From the NCBI RefSeq assembly GCF_002954405.1, contig NZ_MQWC01000004.1, forward strand, positions 2,097,909 through 2,161,908: 64,000 nucleotides of DNA. Reading direction: 5' to 3'. The notes under the pieces were generated by a model. The model saw only the letters and a program-made list of their open reading frames with translations. It was not told where the DNA came from and did not search any database. Positions 26,501 through 33,501 of this stretch are shown piece after piece; positions within the stretch are counted from its first letter, which is position 1; each line of letters opens with the position of its first letter. The stretch comes from Salinibacter sp. 10B (lineage in GTDB: Bacteria; Bacteroidota; Rhodothermia; Rhodothermales; Salinibacteraceae). A program made the position numbers and the translations under genes.

Positions 26501-27042
26501 GCCACGTTGCCCGGTTCCAGTCGGAGCAACCGGTCCATGAGTTGGAGGGCCTCGGTTGTCGCCCCCTCGCCGCCTCGCTGCTCAATCACCTGAGCGAGGG
26601 TGTAGACGGCGCGCCGGTTGGTGGAGTCGAGTTCGGCCGCCCGGCGCAGGTAGGCAATGGACTGCTCGTACTCCCCCTGCTCGCGTGCCAGAAGGCCCGA
26701 CAGGTACTGGATGGGGCCGTGGTCCGGCGCCAATCCTCGCGCCCGTTCCAGATACTGCGCAGCCGTTTCGTACTTCCGGGTGCGGAGGTCGATCAGGCCC
26801 CGATTGGCCCAGACAGCCGGCTCGCCGGGGGCCTTCTTTGCTGCCGTCTCCAGGTGATTCCGCGCGCGAAAATTCTCACCGACCTGGAGAGCCGTTACCC
26901 CAGTGTAGAAGGCCGTCACGGCCTCCTGGTACGCCCCGGCGCCGGGGGTCGGGACACGATCGGACTGGCAGGCCCCGAGTCCAAGAACAAGAACCAACAG
27001 CCCCATGGAGCGTGTCCAGGGCCGCCGCAGCAGAGACATCAT
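23593..27042 (-). CDS. Giant TPR-FG-GAP-ASPIC/UnbV lipoprotein (CRTAC1 family)
   Basis: The start is set at ATG 27042 (or the adjacent ATG 27039), giving about 1149 residues. A lipoprotein signal ends at LGLGAC. Residues about 35-190 form TPR repeats (AVTAFYTGVTALQVG, AAQYLERARGLAPDHG, SIAYLRRAAELDSTN). FG-GAP blades cover about 330-690 (DLDMDGDLDLVAAR, DLDGDGPPEAAML, DVNGDATLDLLLL, DFDNNGGVDVLAS). An ASPIC/UnbV motif (HFGIGRRTGADVARITWPNG) is near 750. The last 350 residues are a separate domain beginning GSCPWVYTYDGEGMRFATDF. It is the first gene of the apparent operon with the second CRTAC1 and the RnfD-like gene. Its function is unknown; surface scaffolding or assembly is inference. Confidence 0.85.
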   Translation of the reverse strand: MMSLLRRPWTRSMGLLVLVLGLGACQSDRVPTPGAGAYQEAVTAFYTGVTALQVGENFRARNHLETAAKKAPGEPAVWANRGLIDLRTRKYETAAQYLERARGLAPDHGPIQYLSGLLAREQGEYEQSIAYLRRAAELDSTNRRAVYTLAQVIEQRGGEGATTEALQLMDRLLRLEPGNVAVLVERARLAAKGGHTEGLREAVEQLADHASAWPESVQQSFRDVQDVMGTPSKAASTVAFLKNDLKRVEAYQADRQVVQPPGEQLGSVLARPLRLQTPDSRPAPADTGLAFTPDTVTTAGTWDWVAPMTLSDGVPPDVMMANRQTLRVETGLGRTETMSFPGGGTAPSGHAVAALDLDYDFRTDLAAAGAGGLQVYRQAADTSFRALPSEAVPASVRNGAYAGIWTADLDMDGDLDLVAARAQGAPVVLRNNGDATFSTRNYFDDVQALRAFVWGDLDGDGPPEAAMLDAEGQLHVYDNRRSATPRFQRRTVPDTLAPAHALAVTDVNGDATLDLLLLHENGAIRRLTDAGSSGWTSEVLFQWDEAPADARLLTGDFDNNGGVDVLASGPEGGQVWLRDSTQTFTALSTPIEHPAFGAADVRGAGRLDLVGLGPDGTPLRLTNEGTANYQSQRIQPRAARTQGDRRINPFGLGGEIELRSGLLYQKRVIDDPTVHFGIGRRTGADVARITWPNGTVQAEFDLVSTQTARARQRLKGSCPWVYTYDGEGMRFATDFLWRTALGLRINAQGKAQVIHSEDRIFIPGEHVARRNGMYDIRITGELWESHFFDRVELMAVDHPADTPVRIDERFHMPPPDQTLVPLSDPQPVANATDQAGRDVTDRVQAKDGRYLDTFELGPFQGRAAAHSVTVDLGEDVPTDGPLWLVADGWVYPTDTSINLAISQGDHDAPRSLTLEVPDGTGGWTVAKSDIGFPAGKSKTMLIDLSDVGGADGPHRVRLRTNMEIYWDRLAWATGRPDTEVQTHVMTPDSARLRYRGFSKVVQTERRKPTVPVYDSIASTAPIWRDLEGYHTRFGDVRPLLTQTDDRYVIMNAGDEMVLRFEAPPPPPEGWTRDFVLIGDGWVKDGDYNTGYSKTVRPLPYHGMEDYSTPPGPLEEDPAYRMHPQDWQTYHTRYVTPRGFHQALTVGRER

Positions 27043-27275
27043 GCAGAGGGAAAGATGAATGTCAGAGCAAGACAACCGGTAGGATCTCTTCGTACCAGTG
27101 CTCGTGGTCTTGGTTCACCCTCCCCGGTCCCCGATCGGTCGACTCGGCTTCCCTGTTCGCCCGCTCTCCATCAGGAGGACCTGCCCGTTCCCCTTCGGGT
27201 CTCTTCTTGCCCGCTCATTTCGTCGAGGCAGTCCACACGGATGGTCCCGCCTCCCCCTCGCTCCCCTCCAACCGA

Positions 27276-28778
27276 TTACCGTCGCCAAAACGCCGGGGCC
27301 AACAGAATGAGCACGGTGTAAATTTCGAGCCGGCCCGCGACCATTAAAAAGGAGAGCACCCACTTGCCGAGGGCCGGAATGTGCGCGTAGTTGTCAGTGG
27401 GCCCTACGGTCCCGAAGGCCGGTCCAATGTTACCGATACAGGAAAGGGCCGCCGTGAAGGCGCTCCAGAGATCGAGCCCAAGTGCGCTCACGATGATTGT
27501 GCCGACGAAGAGAAGCCCGAGGTAGAGGACAATGAACGCCAGAATGTTGTTGACGGCCTCCCGAGAAACGACCTCATCGTTGAGACGAATGGGGAGCACC
27601 GCCTGCGGATGAACGAGCTGGCGGATTTCCTTGTAGGTCGTTTTGCCCAACACCACGTGGCGCACCACCTTCACGCCGCCGCCGGTGGACCCGGCCATGC
27701 CCCCACAAAAGAAGAGCAGAAAGAGAATCCCGGTGGCCAGGGGGGCCCACAACTCATAGTCGGCCGTGCCGAAACCGGTGGTGGTTACAATGGCCACGAC
27801 CTGGAAAACAGCATACCGGAAGGCCGTGACGATGGAATCATAGGTGTTCGCCACCTCCTCCATCGGAAGCAGGGAGACGGTGGGCTCCCACGTCGCAAAC
27901 ACAAGCAAGAGTGTGGCGCCGCCCACGATGCTCGCGTATACCCGAAACTCCGTGTCGCGTGCGGCCGTCAGGGGCTCGCCGCGCAGCATTCGATAGTGAA
28001 GGGCAAAGTTCATCCCGGCGAGAAACATGAACACCGTGATCACGCCGTCGACGTAGGCCGAGTTGTAGTCGCCCACCGACCCGCCCTCGGGCGAGAAGCC
28101 GCCGGTCGCCATCGTAGCGAAGGCGTGGTTGACGGCGTCGAAGAGACTCATAGCGGGGAGGAGCGCCACGACCTCGACCGCCGTGATGCCGACGTACAGA
28201 AGCCACAGGCGCCGCGCCGTGGCCCGCACGCGGGGCGTTAGCTTGTCCGCCGACGGGCCGGGCACCTCAGCGCGGAAGAGCTGCATTCCCCCCACGCCCA
28301 GGATGGGCAGCACGGCAAGCGTAAGAACAATAATCCCCATCCCTCCCATCCAATGGGCGAGACTCCGCCAAAAGTGGAAGGCCCGGGGGATGGCCTCGAT
28401 GCCGGGTGAATGGGCGCCGCCGAGAATGGTGGCCCCGGTTGTGGTGAACCCACTCATCGTCTCGAAGAACGCATCGGTGTACGACGGCAGGACCCCACCA
28501 AAGACGAACGGGAGCGCCCCAATCAGAGAAAGGGTGATCCAGGACAACCCCACAATTGCAAATCCTTCTCGGGCCCCTACGTCCTCCCGTCCCGGCGCCC
28601 CCAAAAAGGCCCATGCACTCCCGCCCAGAGCAAAAGCCAGCGCGGCCGCCCACACGAAGCCCCAGGCCGACGGCTCAGTGTAGACCCAGCCCACCAGGGC
28701 CGGCATCAACAGCGCAACGCCGAGGAAGAGAAGCAATCCTCCAAGCGTCCGAACAACGACAGGCAGGTTCAGAACCAC
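27276..28778 (-). CDS. trkH: TrkH potassium uptake channel subunit
   Basis: This 500-residue integral membrane protein has the four pore repeats of the Trk/Ktr family. Selectivity-loop sequences are visible in FETMSGFTTTGATIL, FATMATGGFSPEGG, VAIVTTTGFGTADY and LSCIGNIGPAFGTVG. The C-terminus (ALGKWVLSFLMVAGRLEIYTVL) is characteristic of TrkH. It forms the K+ translocating dimer gated by the TrkA ring. The trkA gene lies 173 bases upstream in the same orientation. In a salt-in halophile this is a central osmotic function. Confidence 0.95.
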   Translation of the reverse strand: MVLNLPVVVRTLGGLLLFLGVALLMPALVGWVYTEPSAWGFVWAAALAFALGGSAWAFLGAPGREDVGAREGFAIVGLSWITLSLIGALPFVFGGVLPSYTDAFFETMSGFTTTGATILGGAHSPGIEAIPRAFHFWRSLAHWMGGMGIIVLTLAVLPILGVGGMQLFRAEVPGPSADKLTPRVRATARRLWLLYVGITAVEVVALLPAMSLFDAVNHAFATMATGGFSPEGGSVGDYNSAYVDGVITVFMFLAGMNFALHYRMLRGEPLTAARDTEFRVYASIVGGATLLLVFATWEPTVSLLPMEEVANTYDSIVTAFRYAVFQVVAIVTTTGFGTADYELWAPLATGILFLLFFCGGMAGSTGGGVKVVRHVVLGKTTYKEIRQLVHPQAVLPIRLNDEVVSREAVNNILAFIVLYLGLLFVGTIIVSALGLDLWSAFTAALSCIGNIGPAFGTVGPTDNYAHIPALGKWVLSFLMVAGRLEIYTVLILLAPAFWRR

Positions 28779-28951
28779 GGGTTTGCGTGTGGGAGTCTGG
28801 GCGTGTATGCGTTACGGAATTCCCCCTCTCCAATCAATTTTCCCCGTGGCCGACGGGACGGTGGGTCGTCGGCCGGAATGGGGACACAAGGGAGACGCTA
28901 TTGGAATGGCAGATGGATGCAATAGCCCCACTCGTGCGGACAAAACACAGC

Positions 28952-30301
28952 TCACGCCTCGAACAATTTCTCCACCGCCCCGACCTGGTTCGGTAGCACG
29001 AATACAATCACGCGATCCCCCGGCGAAATTTTCGTCGTCCCCGTGGCGATCTCCGTCCGATCGTCATGTTCAACCGCGCCGATCAGCACACCGGACGGCA
29101 GATTCAGCTCCCGAAGCGGCTCCATCGTCACCGGTGCCCGAGGTTCGGCGCGGATTTCCAGAATTTCGGCATCGAGGCCGTGAACGGTCGCCACACTGAG
29201 GACGTGCTTGCCGCGCAGGTAGCGCCGCACCTCGCGGGAGACCGCCAGCTTCTTACTCACCGCTGCGTCGAGTCCAATGGCCTCACTGATTGGAATGTAA
29301 GCGGCCTTTGACAGGAGGGAGACCGTCTTGTACACCCCTAAGTGCTTGGCCATGAGACACGTCACGAGATTCGATTCCTGGTCGTCCGTGACGGCCACAA
29401 AGGCATCCATGCCCCCCAGATTTTCGCGGACGAGCAGGTCGATGTCGGTCGAGTCGGCATGGAGCACCAGCACGTCGTCAAACTGTTCGGCAAGCTCCTG
29501 CGCCCGCTCGGCGTCCGGCTCGATCAGTTTGATGCGCTTGTCATTGTGCTCGCTCAGTTTGCGCGCCACGGTCGCACCTACCCGCGTACCGCCCAAAATC
29601 ATGACGTGGGACATTGTGACCTTGCCCTTGCCCAGCAGCCGCGTGACCGGCGTTACGTACTTCGGCCGGGTGAGAACGAAGAGCTGGTCGCCGGCCTGCA
29701 AAACCTCGTCGCCGTCCGGGATGCGGGTCTGTCCCTTCCGAACGAGCCCTTTTACCCGAAACTCCAGTTCGGGATGGTCGGCCACTACTTCGTGGAGCGG
29801 CTGTCCGACCACCGGGGCGTCGGCGTCGAGGCGCACGCCGAGCAGTTGTACGTGGCCGTCGCAGAAGCTGAGGACGTCGGTTGCCCCGGCCCGACGGATC
29901 AGTTGCGTGATCTCCGTGGCGGCGCTTTCCTCCGGGTGAATGACGAGGTCAATACCAAAGTCCTTTGCCTCCAGCACCGAGTGGGTGCGCTCCAGCTCGT
30001 CGGTGCGGGTCCGCGCTATTGTCGTGTCGACCCCGAGCCGATCGGCCATCATGCAGGCAATGAGGTTGACCTCGTCTACGGCCGTGACGGCAATGAGGAG
30101 ATCCGCCCCCCGAATGCCCGCCTCCTCCAGCACCTGGGCCGAGGTGCCGTTGCCCTGAATCGCCATGACGTCGAGGGTGTCGCGCACCTCTCGCAGCACG
30201 TCCTCGTCCGTGTCAATCACGGTCACGTCGTGCTGCTCCAGGGCGAGGATGCGGGCCACGTCGTACCCCACCTCTCCAGCCCCTACCACCACAGTCTGCA
30301 T
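28952..30301 (-). CDS. trkA: TrkA potassium channel regulatory subunit
   Basis: The 449-residue cytoplasmic protein contains two tandem RCK units. The first has a Rossmann motif VVGAGEVGYDVARIL and a TrkA_C domain around 140-225. The second Rossmann domain begins MILGGTRVGATVARKL and ends with TrkA_C near 370-449 (SGVLIGAVEHDD, GDRVIVFVLP). This double-RCK layout is that of TrkA proteins that form the NAD(H)-binding gating ring on TrkH. It is upstream of trkH on the same strand and is probably co-transcribed. Confidence 0.95.
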   Translation of the reverse strand: MQTVVVGAGEVGYDVARILALEQHDVTVIDTDEDVLREVRDTLDVMAIQGNGTSAQVLEEAGIRGADLLIAVTAVDEVNLIACMMADRLGVDTTIARTRTDELERTHSVLEAKDFGIDLVIHPEESAATEITQLIRRAGATDVLSFCDGHVQLLGVRLDADAPVVGQPLHEVVADHPELEFRVKGLVRKGQTRIPDGDEVLQAGDQLFVLTRPKYVTPVTRLLGKGKVTMSHVMILGGTRVGATVARKLSEHNDKRIKLIEPDAERAQELAEQFDDVLVLHADSTDIDLLVRENLGGMDAFVAVTDDQESNLVTCLMAKHLGVYKTVSLLSKAAYIPISEAIGLDAAVSKKLAVSREVRRYLRGKHVLSVATVHGLDAEILEIRAEPRAPVTMEPLRELNLPSGVLIGAVEHDDRTEIATGTTKISPGDRVIVFVLPNQVGAVEKLFEA

Positions 30302-30597
30302 GAAATCGAAACGGGGTGATCCAAAAGGACAAACGGAAGCAAAGTAGGGCGTGATCGTCGTGGAGGCAAATACGCCTGAGCGAGCCTGCCTGGAAGGAAC
30401 TCCCTCACCTGACTGTCTCCCTCCGGTCCCCTACGGGCCCGCCCCTCCAGTTCTCTCGACGATCGCCCCATGCGGATTCCCGTCAAAGCAAACGGGGCGA
30501 GGCACAACTCCCCACACGCCCCCCTGATCCCAACACAATCGGAAGGAGTACAGCACGACGCCTCCATCCTCGGCCAAATCCTCCCCTCGTATTCGCA

Positions 30598-30963
30598 TTA
30601 CAACGGCCCCGTGTCCTCTTTGCGTCGCCCCTGAAAGAGCCGTTTTTGCTCGAAGATACGGTGGTGAGTATCAACGTGGTCGCCGAATTTCTCGACCCCT
30701 TCCCGGCGCATTTCATCGGCGTGCTCGTCGAAATAGGCCTGCAAAGCGTCCCGGTCGCGCACCTGATAGTGAAGGGTCCATTCGCGCGGATCCGTGGCGT
30801 CCTCGTCCTCGGGAACGGTGTCGCCGTCGTCGTGACGGTTAAACCAAACGGCGGCCTCAAAGCCATCGAGGGCCAGCATTTCGCGCACGTGTTCTCGGAG
30901 CCACGTGCTGTAGCGCGGGGCAATCTCGCCGTCGACGGTCAAGTTGACTTCGTAGATGAGCAT
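30598..30963 (-). CDS. DUF4286 family protein
   Basis: The 121-residue protein opens with MLIYEVNLTVDGEIAPRYSTWL and contains REWTLHYQVRDRDALQAYFDE, the pattern of DUF4286, a small dimeric alpha/beta-barrel-like (ferredoxin-type) domain common in Bacteroidota. No catalytic residue is obvious and the function is unknown. It is strongly acidic, like many proteins here. It lies downstream of archease in the same orientation, but 383 bases away. Confidence 0.75.
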   Translation of the reverse strand: MLIYEVNLTVDGEIAPRYSTWLREHVREMLALDGFEAAVWFNRHDDGDTVPEDEDATDPREWTLHYQVRDRDALQAYFDEHADEMRREGVEKFGDHVDTHHRIFEQKRLFQGRRKEDTGPL

Positions 30964-31346
30964 GAGGCAAACGGGATTCGTGAAGAGGCGGCGGACATTG
31001 CATCGTATTCAGAGCACGTATCCACACCGGAACCGTGAGGGTCCGCTTCGCCGCGAAGAATCGCGCAAAGATCGTGTGGAAGGCCAGGGCGACCACTCGG
31101 ATAAGCACCACTTCGAATGATGGCGGCTCGCCTGCCGTCGTTCTTTCTTTTGTGCCAGGAATGTATGGGCTAAGCGTGACGCACTCGTGCGTCTTGAGGA
31201 TTCGGCGGCGCGTCCGGAACGAGGGCAGCCCCCGACTCAAGACGTACGATGTGATTGCCGTGTGTCCCCCGTTTGCAGACGCCCGTTCCCACAACGGGTG
31301 CGCTCTCATCTCCCCCCTTCAGCCTCCTGATCTTCAGCACAGAACC
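30964..31346. other. Gene-poor interval with one hairpin
   Basis: I see no convincing gene in these 383 bases; long frames here on the plus strand are antisense to archease. A compact palindrome, gacgcactcgtgcgtc, lies at 31178-31193 between archease and the DUF4286 gene. It has no T-run, so it is not a clear terminator. Confidence 0.4.
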
Positions 31347-31787
31347 CTACATGTCAAAAATCACCTGCACGCGCCATCCGTCCTCCGTCTCTTCGACCCT
31401 GAGCCCGTGAAAGGTGATGGCTTTGATTTCGGTATAAACGGTATGGCGCTGCGCATCGATGGGCTCGCCCCGTACCGTCGCCGTAAGGGTAAGTCCCTCC
31501 TCCGCCTCCGCGATCGACTGGACTGTGCAGTCGTAATAGAGACGATCCTCGACGGTATGCCGATAGTTAAGCTCCGAGAGCCAGCGCACCATGAGCGCCT
31601 CCCGGTCCCGCCCGGCCACCGTAAGCGTCGTCTCCTCACTCGACCGCACCGCAGAGAGGTCCGTGAGCACGTGAAACATCCCCACGGCGGCACGCTCGAA
31701 CAACTGCGGCAGCGTCTCGGCGGTGACCCGAATGCCGATGTCGCCGGTATGATCGATTTCGTGGAGCCAGTCGGGCATCGAAGACAT
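31347..31787 (-). CDS. Archease (RtcB RNA ligase activator)
   Basis: From ATG 31787 the product has 146 residues (ATG 31778 is an alternative). Archease signatures are HEIDHTGDIGIRV near the N-terminus with the metal-binding Asp residues, LMVRWLSELNYRHTVEDRLY in the middle, EIKAITFHGLRV, and the C-terminal VQVIFDM, where the penultimate Asp is conserved. Archease binds Ca2+ or Mg2+ and speeds guanylylation and turnover of the RNA ligase RtcB. In most genomes it sits beside rtcB, but no rtcB is in this window, so the partner must lie elsewhere or be absent. Confidence 0.9.
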   Translation of the reverse strand: MSSMPDWLHEIDHTGDIGIRVTAETLPQLFERAAVGMFHVLTDLSAVRSSEETTLTVAGRDREALMVRWLSELNYRHTVEDRLYYDCTVQSIAEAEEGLTLTATVRGEPIDAQRHTVYTEIKAITFHGLRVEETEDGWRVQVIFDM

Positions 31788-31940
31788 GAGACGTTGCAAA
31801 ACGAAGAGGGGCGATTATGATTCTGTTGCCGATTGGAAAAACGCCGCGCTATACCCGACGTTTACATTCGGACTCGGTGCCCCTAACGGATGTCGTGTTC
31901 GAGATTCTCCCACCCCTCCACTCAACAGTCCCCTCAATTT

Positions 31941-33347
31941 ATGCAGGACCGCCGCCACTTTTTGAAGCAAGCCAGCGCCTTCGCCGTCGGCTTCGCCGGT
32001 CTCCACGCGTTTGTTGGCTGTGATGATCCCCGCTCCCAGTCCTCCTCGGTTGGTTTCGGCCCCCTTCAGCCGGATCCTGAGGGCATTTTCGATCTGCCGG
32101 AGAACTTCTCCTACCAGATCGTGTCGCGCCACGGCGATTCGATGGACGACGGCTTCCGCGTGCCGCACCGGCCGGACGGGATGGCCACGTTTCCCGGCCC
32201 CGACGGCACCACGCTGCTGGTGCGCAACCACGAGATTGACGCCGATGCTCCTCGGGACGAGGGACCGTTCCGGTCAGAGGGCGACGCGTCGATGAGCCAA
32301 CTCCCCGACGAGGAGCGGTACGACGCCGGAAGGAAGGAGCGCGGCGGCCTTGGCGGCACAACCACGGTCGTCTATGACACCGAAAATCAAGCCGTTCGCC
32401 GTCAATTTCTGAGCCTCACCGGCACCATTCGCAACTGCGCCGGCGGGCCCACGCCCTGGAACAGTTGGCTCACGTGCGAGGAGACGGTCCAGCGCGCCAA
32501 CGACACGTTTGCCAAAGACCACGGCTACGTCTTTGAGGTGCCCGCCACAGCGCAGTCCCAGCTCGCCACCCCGCAGCCGATCAAGGCCATGGGCCGCTTC
32601 AATCACGAGGCGGTGGCCGTGGACCCAAATAGCGGCGCCGTCTACCTCTCAGAGGACCGTCACGACGGCCTTCTCTACCGGTACCTCCCCAACGAGCCGG
32701 GGACACTACAGAAGGGGGGCACGCTCCAGGCCTGCCGCGTCCGGGAACAGGAAAGCCTCGATACGCGCAACTGGGGCGACGGCCCGGACATCTCTCCGGG
32801 CACTACCTTCGAGGTCGAGTGGATGGACCTCGAAAATGTCGACACGCCGACGGACGACCTCCGGAAACGGGGCTTCGCCAACGGAGCGGCCCGCTTTGCC
32901 CGCGAAGAGGGCATGTGGTACGGCGAGGGCGCAGTCTACACCGCCTGCACCAACGGCGGGAAGATCCAGAAGGGGCAGGTCTGGCGCTACGTGCCCAGCC
33001 CCCATGAGGGTACGGACCGGGAGACCGAACAGCCCGGCACCCTGGAGCTGTTCGTGGAGCCGAACGACACAACCGTCCTGGAGAATGCCGACAACCTGAC
33101 CGTCGCGCCCTGGGGAGACGTGATTGCCTGCGAAGACGGATCGGGCACCGATACGCTCGTGGGCATCACCCCAGAAGGGCAGTTCTACAAGCTCGGCCGC
33201 AACGCCATGAGCGAGTCGGAGCTCGCCGGAGCCGTCTTTTCGCCCGACGGGAGCACCCTCTTCATGAACATCCAGCACGAGGGATTGACGCTGGCAATTA
33301 CGGGCCCGTGGCCGCAGCAACGTAACGGGACCGGTGCCTCCGCCTAA
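31941..33347 (+). CDS. PhoX-like DUF839 phosphatase with Tat signal
   Basis: Starting at ATG 31941 gives 468 residues. The N-terminus has a twin-arginine signal (RRHFLKQASAFAVGFAG) followed by FVGC, possibly a Tat lipoprotein. The body matches the PhoX/DUF839 propeller: LVRNHEID, GGTTTVVYD, GPTPWNSWLTCEET, RFNHEAVAVDPNSGAVYLSE with EDRHDGLLYRYLP, and NLTVAPWGDVIACED. PhoX enzymes are Ca2+/Fe-dependent alkaline phosphatases, folded before export. No other phosphate-regulon genes are visible beside it. It ends before a strong hairpin shared with the convergent S9 peptidase gene. Confidence 0.85.
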   Translation: MQDRRHFLKQASAFAVGFAGLHAFVGCDDPRSQSSSVGFGPLQPDPEGIFDLPENFSYQIVSRHGDSMDDGFRVPHRPDGMATFPGPDGTTLLVRNHEIDADAPRDEGPFRSEGDASMSQLPDEERYDAGRKERGGLGGTTTVVYDTENQAVRRQFLSLTGTIRNCAGGPTPWNSWLTCEETVQRANDTFAKDHGYVFEVPATAQSQLATPQPIKAMGRFNHEAVAVDPNSGAVYLSEDRHDGLLYRYLPNEPGTLQKGGTLQACRVREQESLDTRNWGDGPDISPGTTFEVEWMDLENVDTPTDDLRKRGFANGAARFAREEGMWYGEGAVYTACTNGGKIQKGQVWRYVPSPHEGTDRETEQPGTLELFVEPNDTTVLENADNLTVAPWGDVIACEDGSGTDTLVGITPEGQFYKLGRNAMSESELAGAVFSPDGSTLFMNIQHEGLTLAITGPWPQQRNGTGASA

Positions 33348-33425
33348 CCGCGGACCAGCACCCGGACCGGGAATCCCTGCCGGATCCAGTGCGGGGAAGA
33401 AAGACACGAAAAGGAATTCGAAACG

Positions 33426-33464
33426 CAAGACGCTCGCCCTGGACGATTCGGGGCGAGCGTCTTG
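33426..33464. terminator. Bidirectional terminator hairpin between convergent genes
   Basis: A perfect 14-base stem, caagacgctcgccc (33426-33439) and gggcgagcgtcttg (33451-33464), lies between the PhoX-like gene (plus) and the S9 peptidase gene (minus). T-rich sequence flanks it only weakly, but the position and the strong stem fit a shared terminator. Confidence 0.7.
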
Positions 33465-33501
33465 TATTTCAGTCGTGCTTTGCGGACGGCGTCCGTCCTT
33501 C

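Noticed and set aside
31178-31193. Hairpin gacgcactcgtgcgtc as a terminator
   Set aside because: There is no T-run on either side, so I report it only as a hairpin within the intergenic region.
31035-31820. Plus-strand frame of 261 codons across the archease gene
   Set aside because: It runs antisense to a clear archease with conserved motifs and has no recognisable similarity.
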